Shown here one piece after another: positions 8,950 through 19,666 of a DNA stretch of 64,000 nucleotides. The notes under the pieces are model-generated. The model saw only the letters and a list, made by a program, of their open reading frames with translations, searched no databases and was not told where the DNA came from. Positions within the stretch are counted from its first letter, which is position 1, and the number at the start of each line of letters is the position of its first letter. Source of the DNA: Agromyces mariniharenae (lineage in GTDB: Bacteria > Actinomycetota > Actinomycetes > Actinomycetales > Microbacteriaceae); contig NZ_VSSB01000001.1 in NCBI RefSeq assembly GCF_008122505.1, positions 542,891 through 606,890 of the forward strand, read 5' to 3'. Position numbers and translations under genes: made by a program.

Positions 8950-10480
8950 AGCGGCCGAGGAGCCGCGCGAGCGCGGGAAGCTGCTCGGGATCCTCGAGCG
9001 CCGACCCCACCGCGACCGTGCGCACGCCCGCGTCGAGGTACGCGCCGGCGTTCGTCGCGTCCATCCCTCCGGTCGCCACGAACCGGGCACCGGGGAACGG
9101 CCCCGCCATGGCGCGGAACCAGGCCGGCCCGAGGAGCGACGCCGGGAACGCCTTCAGCCACGTGAGCCCGAGCGCCATGGCCGCCTGCACCTCGCTCGCG
9201 GTCGCGACGCCGGGCAGCGGCGGCAGGCCGGCCGCGATCGACGCGCGGACGACGTCGGGGTCGAATCCGGGACTGACCGTGAACGCGGCGCCGGCGGATG
9301 CCGCGAGCTCCACGTGCCGGGTCGTCACCACGGTGCCCGCCCCCACCGCGCGCCCCTCGGCGCGCCCGGCCGCGACGACCGCGGCGAGCGCCTCGACGTC
9401 GTCGTCGGACTGGATCGGCAGCTCCACCGCGTCGATGCCGAGGTCCCAGGCGCGGCGGGCGAGCTCGAGGCTGCGCTCGACGCCGAGGCCGCGGAAGATG
9501 GCCATGAGCGGCCGGCCGGCGAGGAGCTCGTCGAACGCGTCGTTCCGGAGTGCGGTCACGTCGTTCCTCCTGCAGGGGGCGACCGGCTCGGAGTCCGGCC
9601 TCGGGAAGTCGGCGGTGTCGGCGAGCACGAGCACTGCGCGCTCGTGTCCGGCGCGCAGGCGCTCCGCCGCGGGCGCACCGCCGAGCCAGGCGTCGAGCCA
9701 CCCGGCCGCGAACGCGTCGCCGGCGCCGACGGCCTCGACGAGCTCGACCGCGAGCGCGGGCACGTGCTCGGCACCGTCGGCGTGGAACTCCGTCGCACCG
9801 ACGGCGCCGTCCTTCACGACGAGGTGGGCGGGCTCGGGCAACTGCGCGCGCACCTCCTCGGCGGTGGCGGCATTCCACAGCGCCTCGGCCTCGTCGCGCC
9901 CGACGAACACGACGTCGGCCCTGGCGGCGAGGGCGCGCAGGCGGCGCGCCGCGGCATCCGTCGATGACCAGAGCGCCGCGCGGTGGTTCACGTCGAAGCT
10001 CACCGTGACGCCGGCGGCGCGGGCGGCATCGACGAGCGCGTCGACGAGCGCGTCGCACGACGGCGAGAGCGCCGGCGTGATGCCGCTGAGGTGCAGCGCG
10101 CGCACGCCGTCGAGCCCGAGCTCCGCGGCGAAGGCGGGCCCGAGCCGCGAGGCGGCCGAGCCGCGACGGTAGTAGTGCACGCCGGCGCCCGGGTCCTTGA
10201 AGTAGACGCCGGTGGGCGAACTGCGATCGAACACCACCCGGCTCGTGTCGACGCCGCGCTCGGCGACCTGGTGCACGAGCCGACGGCCGAGGGCGTCGTC
10301 GCCGACCGCGCCGGCCCAAGCGGCCCGACGACCGAGCGCGGCGAGGTGCGAGGCGACGTTGGCCTCGGCACCCCCGGCGTCGATGCGGAAGTCGCCGGCC
10401 GATTCGAGCGGCTCCGCCGCGGCGGGCGCGACGAGCGCCATGGTCTCTCCGACGGCGAGCACTTCAGCGAGCGTGGTCAC
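8948..10480 (-). CDS. PfkB sugar-acid kinase fused in frame to a KDPG/KDPGal-type aldolase
   Basis: 510 aa. Residues 1-307 are a PfkB kinase resembling 2-keto-3-deoxygluconate kinase: GGAEANVA near the start, VSFDVNHRAALW, and the catalytic VGAGDAFAAGW. Residues 308-510 are a complete class I aldolase: AIFRGLGVERSL, AVELPIQSDD (like DgoA rather than Eda), GAGTVVTT, and the Schiff-base lysine in WLKAFPA. Together they would phosphorylate a 2-keto-3-deoxy sugar acid and split it into pyruvate and a triose phosphate. At the junction, AGGAGG and a GTG codon in the same frame (9557-9571) look like the original start of a separate aldolase gene, while no stop ends the kinase. I start at GTG 10480. 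The gene is divergent from the D-amino-acid operon. Confidence 0.88.
   Translation of the reverse strand: MTTLAEVLAVGETMALVAPAAAEPLESAGDFRIDAGGAEANVASHLAALGRRAAWAGAVGDDALGRRLVHQVAERGVDTSRVVFDRSSPTGVYFKDPGAGVHYYRRGSAASRLGPAFAAELGLDGVRALHLSGITPALSPSCDALVDALVDAARAAGVTVSFDVNHRAALWSSTDAAARRLRALAARADVVFVGRDEAEALWNAATAEEVRAQLPEPAHLVVKDGAVGATEFHADGAEHVPALAVELVEAVGAGDAFAAGWLDAWLGGAPAAERLRAGHERAVLVLADTADFPRPDSEPVAPCRRNDVTALRNDAFDELLAGRPLMAIFRGLGVERSLELARRAWDLGIDAVELPIQSDDDVEALAAVVAAGRAEGRAVGAGTVVTTRHVELAASAGAAFTVSPGFDPDVVRASIAAGLPPLPGVATASEVQAAMALGLTWLKAFPASLLGPAWFRAMAGPFPGARFVATGGMDATNAGAYLDAGVRTVAVGSALEDPEQLPALARLLGR
9557..9571 (-). promoter_or_regulatory. Internal ribosome binding site and GTG start of the aldolase part
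   Basis: On the minus strand AGGAGG (9571-9566) precedes GTG (9559-9557) by 6 nt, in frame with the fused protein. The site is read as CRRND when translated through. It could yield a separate 203-aa aldolase, the normal length for that family. Confidence 0.75.
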
Positions 10481-10520
10481 GACCCCTATGCTGACGAGTG
10501 TGCAGATTCCACGCAAGCGC

Positions 10521-10537
10521 GTTGCAGCATCTGCAAC
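10521..10537. promoter_or_regulatory. Palindromic operator between kinase-aldolase and D-amino-acid genes
   Basis: GTTGCAG-CAT-CTGCAAC is a perfect 7+3+7 inverted repeat in the 93-bp divergent gap. An IclR gene lies in the downstream operon, and IclR proteins bind such short palindromes, so it is the likely ligand. This pairing is inference. Confidence 0.65.
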
Positions 10538-10573
10538 ATGCCGACATTCGCACCTGAACCGGGAGGACCCGGG

Positions 10574-11884
10574 ATGCCACTGACGTCACCCCCGATCGAC
10601 GAGCTCGCCGATGAGGTGCTCGCGACGAGCGATACCGCCCTGCCCGAGCGGGCCGCCGGCCTCACGGTGCGCGAGTTCCTCGCGACCGGCCCGACCCTCG
10701 ACGAGTTCTGGACGCCGCTCACCGTGCTCAACGCCGACGCGCTCGCGCACAACGCCGCCACGATCCAGGCCTGGTCGACGGCGCACGGCATGGAGCTCAT
10801 GCCGCACGGCAAGACCACCATGGCGCCCGCGCTCTGGTGGCTGCAGCTCGACGCGGGCGCCACGGGCCTGACGCTCGCGACGCCCGGGCAGGTGCGCACG
10901 GCCCGCTCGTTCGGCGTCGCGAGCATCATGCTCGCCAACGCGCTCGTCGCGCCGCGGGCGCTCGCGTTCATCGCGGCCGAGCTCGCCGACCCGAACTTCG
11001 CGTTCCGCTCGTGGGTCGACTCGATCGAGACCGTCGAGGCCATGGAGCGCGGACTCTCGGCGACGGATGCCGAGCTCACGCGCCCCATCGACGTGCTCGT
11101 CGAGCTCGGTGCGCACGGCGGCCGAACCGGCGCCCGCACGCTCGACGACGCCGAGGCGCTCGCCCGGCGCGTCACCGAGTCGCCCGTGCTGCGCCTCGCG
11201 GGGGTCGCGGGCTACGAGGGCAGCCTCGGGCACGACCGCACGGGGCACGCGCTCGTGGCCGTGCGCGACTACCTGTCCGACCTGCTGGAGCTGCACGACA
11301 CGGTGCGCGCCATCGCGGGCGACGAGGAGCCGCTCATCGTCTCGGCGGGCGGCAGCGCCTACCTCGACCACGTCGCCGACGTCTTCGAGCCGGCGATCGA
11401 GGCGGATGCCGCGGCCGGCCGTCGCACGCGCTGGATCCTCCGCTCGGGCGCCTCGCTCCTGCACGACGACGGCTTCTACCACGGCATCTCGCCGCTCGAC
11501 GCGATGCGGAACCACTCGCACGGACCGACGCTCGTGCCCGCGATGCGCGGGTACGCCCGTGTGGTCTCCCACCCCGAGCCCGGGCTCGCGCTGCTCGACG
11601 GCGGCAAGCGAGACTTCCCGTACGACGAGGGGATGCCCGTGCCGTTCGGGCGCGCGGCTGACCTCGGCGGTCCCGAGGAGCCGCTCGTCGGGGCATCCGT
11701 CACCGCACTCAACGACCAGCACGCGTTCCTGCGCTCGACCGCGCCGCTGCCCCTCGCGATCGGCGACGTCGTGTCGCTCGGCCTGTCGCACCCGTGCACG
11801 GCGTTCGACAAGCGCCGCTGGCTCCCCGTCGTCGAGGGCGCCGGCAGCACGCGCGTCGTCGACCTCGTGCGCACGTTCTTCTGA
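10574..11884 (+). CDS. DSD1-like PLP amino-acid dehydratase/deaminase
   Basis: 436 aa. GGGAGG lies 7 nt before the ATG at 10574, which decides against the ATG at 10538. This is a fold-type III PLP protein of the metal-activated D-serine dehydratase / D-threonine aldolase group. The PLP lysine is in MPHGKTTMAP near residue 80, a TIM-barrel follows (VELGAHGGRTG, AGYEGSLG), and the C-terminal metal-site signature is LGLSHPCTAFDK (His and Cys). It probably converts a D-hydroxy amino acid such as D-serine to an enamine that becomes a 2-keto acid. RidA at the end of the operon fits enamine production. Exact substrate is not visible. It heads a four-gene run with the D-aminoacylase 13 bp behind. Confidence 0.85.
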   Translation: MPLTSPPIDELADEVLATSDTALPERAAGLTVREFLATGPTLDEFWTPLTVLNADALAHNAATIQAWSTAHGMELMPHGKTTMAPALWWLQLDAGATGLTLATPGQVRTARSFGVASIMLANALVAPRALAFIAAELADPNFAFRSWVDSIETVEAMERGLSATDAELTRPIDVLVELGAHGGRTGARTLDDAEALARRVTESPVLRLAGVAGYEGSLGHDRTGHALVAVRDYLSDLLELHDTVRAIAGDEEPLIVSAGGSAYLDHVADVFEPAIEADAAAGRRTRWILRSGASLLHDDGFYHGISPLDAMRNHSHGPTLVPAMRGYARVVSHPEPGLALLDGGKRDFPYDEGMPVPFGRAADLGGPEEPLVGASVTALNDQHAFLRSTAPLPLAIGDVVSLGLSHPCTAFDKRRWLPVVEGAGSTRVVDLVRTFF

Positions 11885-11897
11885 GGCCGGTGCCCGC

Positions 11898-13592
11898 ATG
11901 ACGCTCCTCATCCGCGACGTCATCGTCGTCGACGGCGACGGCGACGGCGCCGGCGTGGGCGTGGGCGAGGGCGGTTCCGCCGAGCCGCTCGACGTCGTCG
12001 TCGACGACGAGGTCGTCCAGCGGGTCGAGGCGCGCGGCACGACCTCGCCCGAGTCGGTCGACGCGGTCCTCGCGGGCGACGGGCGGATGCTGCTGCCCGG
12101 CTTCGTCGACGCGCACGCGCATGCCGACGGCCGCCTGTTCGACGCCTCCGTGCAGCTCGCGCTCCTGCGCCAGGGCGTCACGACCGTCATCGGCGGACAG
12201 GACGGCGTCTCGTACGCGCCCGGAGACGGCGCCTACGCCAGCGAGTACTTCGCCGCGATCAACGGGCCGCATCCCGCATGGCGCGGCGGCGGCATCCGCG
12301 ACCTGCTCGCGAGCTACGACGGCGCGACCGCACTCAACGCGGGCGTCCTCGTGCCGGCGGGCACCGTGCGGCACGTGGCCTGCGGCCGTTCGACGGATGC
12401 CGCGTCGCCCGCCGAGCTCGGCCGGATGCGCGCCCTCGTGGCCGACGGCCTCGCCGACGGCGCGCTCGGCCTCTCGACGGGACTCGACTACGTGCCCGGG
12501 ATCTTCGCCGGCACCGACGAGCTCGTCGCCCTCGCCGAGCCGGTCGCCGCCGCGGGCGGCGTGTACGTGTCCCACATGCGCGGCGGCTACGAGGCGAACT
12601 CGGCGGCGGGCATCGCCGAGGTGGCCGAGATCGCCCGGCGCACGGGCGTGCCGGTGCACGTGTCGCACTTCCACGCCGAGCCGCCGATCGTGCACGACCT
12701 GCTCGACGGGCTCGCGGCATCCGGCGTCGATGCGACCTTCGACGCGTACCCGTACACGCGCGGGTGCTCCATCCTCGCGATGCCGATCCTGCCGGCGAGC
12801 CTCACCGTGCGACCCGTCGACGAGGTCCTCGGAGCGCTCCGCGATCCCGCGGAGCGGCAGCGGCTGCTCGACGACTGGTTCCCCTCGATCGTCGACTACC
12901 CGAGCCTCGGCCCCGACTGGCCGGGCATGCTCACGCTCGCCCACGTCGCGTCGCCCGAGCACGCGTGGGCGCTCGGCCGGACGCTCGGCGACGCCGCCCG
13001 GGCGGCCGGAACCGACCCGGCGAGCTTCGCGCTCGACGTGCTCGCCGCCTCGCGCCTCGAGGTGAACGTCGTCATGGCGGTGCGGCACGAGCGCTCCCCC
13101 GCGGAGCTCGCGTCGATCCTCGCGCACCCGCGCGCGATCGGCGGCTCCGACGGCATCTTCGTCGGCGGCCACCCGCATCCGCGCGCGCGGGGCACGTTCG
13201 CCCGGTACCTCCGCTTGCTCGTGCTCCAGGAGCAGGCGCTCGACTGGCCGGATGCCGCGGCCCTCGTCTCCACGCGAGCGGCCGACCGGTTCGGTCTCGG
13301 GCTCCGCGGGCGCATCCGCGCCGGGTGGACGGCCGACCTCGTGCTCGTCGATCCCGACCGCGTACGCGATCGCGCGACCTACGACGAGCCGCTCGCCCTC
13401 GCGGAGGGGATCGAGGACGTGCTCGTCGCGGGCGTGCCCGTGCTGGCGGGCGGCGCGCTCACCGGAGCGACGCCCGGCCGCGGCATCCGTCGCGGCACCC
13501 GGGGTTCGACGACCGACGGCCGACCCGCCCGGTCGGCCGCCCGGGCGGCCGCGGACCGCTCAGCCGCCCGATCCACCTCGACGGGAGCCTGA
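11898..13592 (+). CDS. D-aminoacylase / N-acyl-D-amino-acid deacylase
   Basis: 564 aa amidohydrolase that would release D-amino acids from N-acyl-D-amino acids. Metal-site motifs are visible: GFVDAHAHAD (about residue 67), a lone metal-bridging region around VYVSHMRGG, VHVSHFHAE and GGSDGIFVGGHPHPRARGTF. The usual family end, GATPGRGIRR, occurs near residue 530, yet the frame runs on for about 35 further Arg/Ala/Ser-rich residues. That tail is encoded by sequence holding an 18-bp palindrome and looks like untranslated DNA captured after loss of a stop codon. There is no strong ribosome site at the ATG (11898); coupling to the preceding gene is likely. The downstream iclR starts 1 bp after the stop. 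Confidence 0.88.
   Translation: MTLLIRDVIVVDGDGDGAGVGVGEGGSAEPLDVVVDDEVVQRVEARGTTSPESVDAVLAGDGRMLLPGFVDAHAHADGRLFDASVQLALLRQGVTTVIGGQDGVSYAPGDGAYASEYFAAINGPHPAWRGGGIRDLLASYDGATALNAGVLVPAGTVRHVACGRSTDAASPAELGRMRALVADGLADGALGLSTGLDYVPGIFAGTDELVALAEPVAAAGGVYVSHMRGGYEANSAAGIAEVAEIARRTGVPVHVSHFHAEPPIVHDLLDGLAASGVDATFDAYPYTRGCSILAMPILPASLTVRPVDEVLGALRDPAERQRLLDDWFPSIVDYPSLGPDWPGMLTLAHVASPEHAWALGRTLGDAARAAGTDPASFALDVLAASRLEVNVVMAVRHERSPAELASILAHPRAIGGSDGIFVGGHPHPRARGTFARYLRLLVLQEQALDWPDAAALVSTRAADRFGLGLRGRIRAGWTADLVLVDPDRVRDRATYDEPLALAEGIEDVLVAGVPVLAGGALTGATPGRGIRRGTRGSTTDGRPARSAARAAADRSAARSTSTGA
13534..13551. repeat. 18-bp perfect palindrome in the run-on tail of the D-aminoacylase
   Basis: CGGCCGCCC-GGGCGGCCG, a perfect inverted repeat without a loop, about 50 bp after the expected end of the enzyme. 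It resembles a relic terminator or processing hairpin that is now translated. Confidence 0.5.
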
Positions 13593-13593
13593 C

Positions 13594-14325
13594 ATGTCGC
13601 AGAGCGTCATCCGCGCGGCGCGCATCATCGACGCGATCGCCGCCGATCCGCGCACGGTCGCGGAGCTCGCCGAGGCGTTCGGCCTGCACCGGTCGACGAT
13701 GTTCCGCGAGCTGCAGGCGCTCGAGGAGGTCGGCTGGGTGCGCCGTCGCGGCAACGGCCGCTACACGCTCGGCACCCGGCTCGCGGCGCTCTCGAAGGAG
13801 GCGCTCGACTCGCTCGACCTGCGCGAGGCGGGTGCCGAGCACGTGCGGCGGCTGCAGCGGCTGACGGGCAACACCGTGCACCTCGCGGCGCTCATGGACC
13901 GCTCGATCGTCTACGTGGACAAGGCCGAGGACGAATCGGGCGTGCGCATGTACTCGCGCATCGGCAAGGCGGTCATCCCGTACTGCTCGGCGGTGGGGAA
14001 GGCGATCCTGGCGGGCCTCGACACGGCCGGGCGCGATGCCGTGCTCGACGGCGTCGCCTGGCGGCGATTCACCGAGCACACGATCACGACTCGAGGGGCC
14101 CTCGAACGCGAGCTCGCCGCCGTCTCGGCGCGTGGCTGGGCCGTCGACGACCGCGAGTTCGAGCCCTACGTGAACTGCATCGCGGTGCCGATCCGCAGCC
14201 CGCTCGGCGTCGTGGGGGCCGTCTCGGTCACCGCGATCCGCGTCGTCGCCGACGTCGATCGGCTGAAGACGTTCCTCCCCGCCCTGCGCGAGACGTCGGA
14301 GCGCATCTCGCGGGAGCTCGGCTGA
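13594..14325 (+). CDS. IclR-family transcriptional regulator
   Basis: 243 aa, starting 1 bp after the D-aminoacylase stop. The N-terminal winged helix covers residues 3-60 (VAELAEAFGLHRSTMFRELQ, then a wing RRRGNGRYTLG). The C-terminal effector domain has IGKAVIPYCSAVGKAILAG and a metal/ligand pocket segment VNCIAVPI, typical of IclR. It is embedded in the operon it probably controls. The perfect palindrome at 10521-10537 in the divergent promoter region is the candidate operator, which would also place the kinase-aldolase gene under its control. The effector is unknown; an amino acid or keto acid is plausible. Confidence 0.93.
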   Translation: MSQSVIRAARIIDAIAADPRTVAELAEAFGLHRSTMFRELQALEEVGWVRRRGNGRYTLGTRLAALSKEALDSLDLREAGAEHVRRLQRLTGNTVHLAALMDRSIVYVDKAEDESGVRMYSRIGKAVIPYCSAVGKAILAGLDTAGRDAVLDGVAWRRFTEHTITTRGALERELAAVSARGWAVDDREFEPYVNCIAVPIRSPLGVVGAVSVTAIRVVADVDRLKTFLPALRETSERISRELG

Positions 14326-14404
14326 GCGCGATCGCACCGCATCGGCCCGCGGCATCCGACCACCGACCATCGACCACCCCACCACCCACCGAACCGGAGG
14401 AACC

Positions 14405-14788
14405 ATGTCCAAGACCGCCGTCACCCTCTCGAACGCGCCGAAGCCCGCCGGGCCCTACAGCCACGGCGTGGTCGCCAACGGCTTCCTCTTCACCGCGGGC
14501 TTCGGCCCGCAGGACCCGGCGACCGGCCAGGTCGTCGAGGGCGGCGTCGCGGAGCAGACGCGGCAGGTGCTGCGCAACATCGGCGCCGTGCTCGCCGAGT
14601 ACGGGCTCGACTTCGACGACGTCGTGAAGGTGACCGCTCACCTCGAGGACCTCGCCGACTTCGCCGAGTACAACGAGGCCTACGCCGAGTTCTTCACCGA
14701 GCCCTACCCGGTGCGCACGACCGTCGGCTCGCGCCTCGCGAACATCCTCGTCGAGATCGACGTGGTGGCGGCCCTCCGGGAAGAGTAG
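14405..14788 (+). CDS. RidA-family enamine/imine deaminase
   Basis: 127 aa with CGGAGGAACC before the ATG. RidA proteins hydrolyse 2-aminoacrylate-type enamines and imines released by PLP enzymes, protecting other PLP enzymes. Visible family marks are PAGPYSHGVVANG near residue 15, GFGPQDPATG, QTRQVLRNIGAVLAEYG, and the C-terminal VRTTVGSRLANILVEID. The usual catalytic Arg of RidA sits in an RxxxxVxxLP segment; here VRTTVGSRLAN carries the arginines but not the exact pattern, so deaminase activity on a different imine cannot be excluded. It follows the DSD1-like gene in the same transcription unit. Confidence 0.92.
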   Translation: MSKTAVTLSNAPKPAGPYSHGVVANGFLFTAGFGPQDPATGQVVEGGVAEQTRQVLRNIGAVLAEYGLDFDDVVKVTAHLEDLADFAEYNEAYAEFFTEPYPVRTTVGSRLANILVEIDVVAALREE

Positions 14789-14800
14789 GCGACGGATGCC

Positions 14801-15493
14801 TCAGAGCCCGAGCCGCTCGAGCTCCTCGTCCATGCGGCGCGCGACCTCGGCGTAGCCGTCGTCGTTCGGGTGGATGCCGTCGGCCGCCATCCACTCCGGA
14901 TGCCCCTCCAGCCAGCGCGAGGCACCTGCGATGTACTCGGCGTCGACGTCGGCGGCCGCCGCCTCGACCCAACCGATGACCTGCTCCACCGAATCCGGCC
15001 GCTCGTCGGTGTGCCAGAACGGCTCGACGACCACGAGGCGCGCGTCGGGCAGTTCGTCGCGGAACCGACGCAGGTCGGCGTCGATCGCGGCCTCGATCTC
15101 GTCGTCGCGTGCGGGCATCGAGAAGTTGTCGTTGAGGCCCATCGTCACGATCACGACGTCGGGCGCCGGCTCATGCTGGACGATCTGCTCGACGAGATCG
15201 TCGCCCCCGACGAGCTCGCGGTTGTTCACGTATCCGAGGCCGTCGATGCTCGGGTTGAACTCCCACCAGCCGCGCTCCCGCGCGACGATCGTCGACCAGC
15301 GGCGTTCGGGCGAGCTCGCGCCGGTCCCCCGCGTGTAGGAGTCGCCGTAGTACGCGACGACCACCTGGCCGGGCGACGGCGCGGCCGCCTGCCCGGGCGC
15401 GGACGTCACCGGCATCCCGCACGCGACGAGCACGAGGCATCCGACCGCGACGACCACGGTCGCCGCGCCGCGCCCGACCCCTCGGCGGAACAC
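14801..15493 (-). CDS. SGNH/GDSL-type lipoprotein hydrolase
   Basis: 230 aa, GTG start at 15493 with GGGAG just upstream. A short positive N-terminus, a hydrophobic stretch and lipobox LVAC (Cys about residue 25) predict a lipid-anchored extracytoplasmic protein. SGNH blocks are present: YYGDSYTRG (nucleophile Ser in block I), GLNDN (block III) and DGIHPNDDGY (catalytic Asp/His). The block II Gly is probably in NNRELVGG. It may remove acyl or acetyl groups from cell-wall glycans or lipids; the substrate cannot be told. It converges with ridA, leaving only 12 bp between the stops. Confidence 0.88.
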   Translation of the reverse strand: MFRRGVGRGAATVVVAVGCLVLVACGMPVTSAPGQAAAPSPGQVVVAYYGDSYTRGTGASSPERRWSTIVARERGWWEFNPSIDGLGYVNNRELVGGDDLVEQIVQHEPAPDVVIVTMGLNDNFSMPARDDEIEAAIDADLRRFRDELPDARLVVVEPFWHTDERPDSVEQVIGWVEAAAADVDAEYIAGASRWLEGHPEWMAADGIHPNDDGYAEVARRMDEELERLGL

Positions 15494-15508
15494 CGCTCCC
15501 GGCGGCTC

Positions 15509-16618
<1,110 letters not shown>

Positions 16619-16742
16619 TCATTCCAGTGTGCCCGACGCGGGGGTCGCGCGACGCCCGATGACGTCGATCCGCAGGCCTCTGGCAGGTTTTCCGCGAAGT
16701 GCGGCAGTCGACGGATGCCGCGTCGATCCGAGCGAGCGGGTG

Positions 16743-18017
<1,275 letters not shown>

Positions 18018-18174
18018 GTAGGCGCTCCCGAGGTGGATTGCGGCCGGGGAGGTGTGCACCCGGCGCCGGAAGGTCCATCATACGGCGGCCGGTATGCGGC
18101 CCCGGCAATGTGACGGCTGCGTGAAGCCCCGCCGTCCTCCCCGGTTCCGCGGGATGCGCCGGTAGCATGCGTGC

Positions 18175-18669
18175 ATGTCGGAGGCGCTCGAGGGGTGGTC
18201 GGACTTCAACGTCGCGATGGTCGGGGCGACCGCCGCCCTGGCCGGTCTCCTCATCGTCGCGATGTCGGTGAACATCGCCGAGATCATGAAGTCGCCCACC
18301 CTGCCGCCGCGCGCCGCGGCGTCGATCGCCGCCCTCGTGCTCGCACTCACCGCGGGCGCCTTCGGGCTCGTGCCGGGGCAGCCTTCGATCGCCTACGGCA
18401 TCGAGGTGCTCGTCGCCACGGTGCTCGCCGCGATCTTCCAGTGGCACGCGATCCGGGTCGTCGCGCGCGAGGACCACGTTTCCGCGACCGACCGGATCCT
18501 GAAGAGCATCGCCGGCATCCTGCCGATCGCCGCCTTCACCGGGGGCTCGTTGCTCGTGATCGCAGGCGTCCTCGAGGCGGGCCTCATCACCATGGCGGTC
18601 GGCTCGGTGCTGAGCATCATCGCCGGCCTGCTCTTCTCGTGGGTCGTGCTCGTCGAGGTGCTGCGGTAG
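18175..18669 (+). CDS. Four-helix membrane protein, first of a tandem pair
   Basis: 164 aa with an ATG at 18175. It has four hydrophobic segments (about residues 15-35, 48-70, 73-93 and 118-160, the last possibly two helices) and the opening SEALEGWSDFNVAMVGATAALAGLLIVAMSVN. I do not recognise a characterised family. The next gene encodes a protein of exactly the same length that aligns end to end (FNVAM, ATAALAGLLIVAMSVN, LVPGQPSIAYG against LAPGQPAWAYG, and a shared VEVLR end). It is divergent from lysC with about 157 bp between starts. Confidence 0.82.
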   Translation: MSEALEGWSDFNVAMVGATAALAGLLIVAMSVNIAEIMKSPTLPPRAAASIAALVLALTAGAFGLVPGQPSIAYGIEVLVATVLAAIFQWHAIRVVAREDHVSATDRILKSIAGILPIAAFTGGSLLVIAGVLEAGLITMAVGSVLSIIAGLLFSWVVLVEVLR

Positions 18670-18725
18670 GGCGGATGCCGCGTCACCCGTGGCCCCGGGG
18701 TCGGGCCGCGGCGTAGAGTGCGGCC

Positions 18726-19220
18726 ATGTCCGAACTCGCCGAGGACTGGTCGCAGTTCAACGTGGCGATGGCCGGCGCCACGGCGGCGTTGGCAGGCCTG
18801 CTCATCGTCGCGATGTCGGTGAACCTCAAGGCGATCATGGCTTCGAGGTCGCTTCCGGTCCGCATGGCGACGGCGCTCACGACGCTGCTCGTGGCGCTCG
18901 CGGCCACGGCGCTCGGGTTGGCTCCCGGGCAGCCGGCCTGGGCCTACGGCCTCGAGGTGTTCGTGGGCGCGAGCCTCGCGGCGGCGTTCGAGGTGCGGGC
19001 CATTCGTGCGATCATGCACGACCAGGTGCTCGCGACCGTGCGGCGGATGGCGAAGTCGGTCGCCGGCACGGTGCCCATCACCAGTTACCTCATCGGCAGC
19101 GTGCTGCTCATGACCGGCTCGGTCGCCGCAGGGCTGTGGTTCTTCGCCGCGGGTGCGATCCTCGCGATCGCGTCGGCGATCCTCCACTCGTGGATCGTGC
19201 TCATCGAGGTGCTGCGCTGA
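18726..19220 (+). CDS. Four-helix membrane protein, second of a tandem pair
   Basis: 164 aa, 56 bp after its paralog. The same signature residues are kept (SQFNVAMAGATAALAGLL, LAPGQPAWAYG, IVLIEVLR). The two copies have diverged widely between these blocks, so the duplication is not recent. Function unknown; the equal length and tight spacing suggest a hetero-oligomeric membrane pair. It converges with a small NTF2-like gene. Confidence 0.82.
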   Translation: MSELAEDWSQFNVAMAGATAALAGLLIVAMSVNLKAIMASRSLPVRMATALTTLLVALAATALGLAPGQPAWAYGLEVFVGASLAAAFEVRAIRAIMHDQVLATVRRMAKSVAGTVPITSYLIGSVLLMTGSVAAGLWFFAAGAILAIASAILHSWIVLIEVLR

Positions 19221-19245
19221 CGGCGATCGCCGGCGGATGCCGCCC

Positions 19246-19605
19246 TCAGTCCTTGTGCGCGCGCGGCATGTACCACTCGGTGTACTCGGTGGCGCGGCCA
19301 TCTTCGGCCAGCCGGATGATCCACAGGTTCAGGTAGTCCTTCTCGGCCGGGTACGCGGTGCGTCCCTGCACGACGACGAAGTCGTCGTGCTCGTCGAGGA
19401 TCTGCCAGTCGAAGCTCCACGTGCCGGGCTCGTCGAGGTCCTCGAGCCAGCCCGCCACGATCGCCTCGCGACCCCGCCGCGGCTCGGCGTCGGGGGCGGT
19501 CAGGTAGGCCGCGTCATCCGTGAACAGCGCCCCGATCTGCTCGGGATCGTTCGACTCCCATGCCGCGACGTATCCCGCGACCCATTCCGCACCTCTGCTC
19601 GCCAT
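19246..19605 (-). CDS. NTF2/SnoaL-like domain protein
   Basis: 119 aa from ATG 19605. The sequence WVAGYVAAWESNDPEQIGALFTDDA is the usual opening of SnoaL-like/polyketide-cyclase-type NTF2 folds, followed by RRGREAIVAGWL and a hydrophobic beta-sheet half (FVVVQGRTAYPAEK, YLNLWIIRL, EYTEWYM). Such domains bind small molecules or act as isomerases and hydrolases; nothing here fixes the ligand. No strong ribosome site; an upstream in-frame ATG at 19641 is possible. Confidence 0.82.
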   Translation of the reverse strand: MASRGAEWVAGYVAAWESNDPEQIGALFTDDAAYLTAPDAEPRRGREAIVAGWLEDLDEPGTWSFDWQILDEHDDFVVVQGRTAYPAEKDYLNLWIIRLAEDGRATEYTEWYMPRAHKD

Positions 19606-19666
19606 GCGTCCGTTTCTACGCGTACCCTCCGACATCCACAACCGCGCCGGGGGGGCTTGCGCGGGC

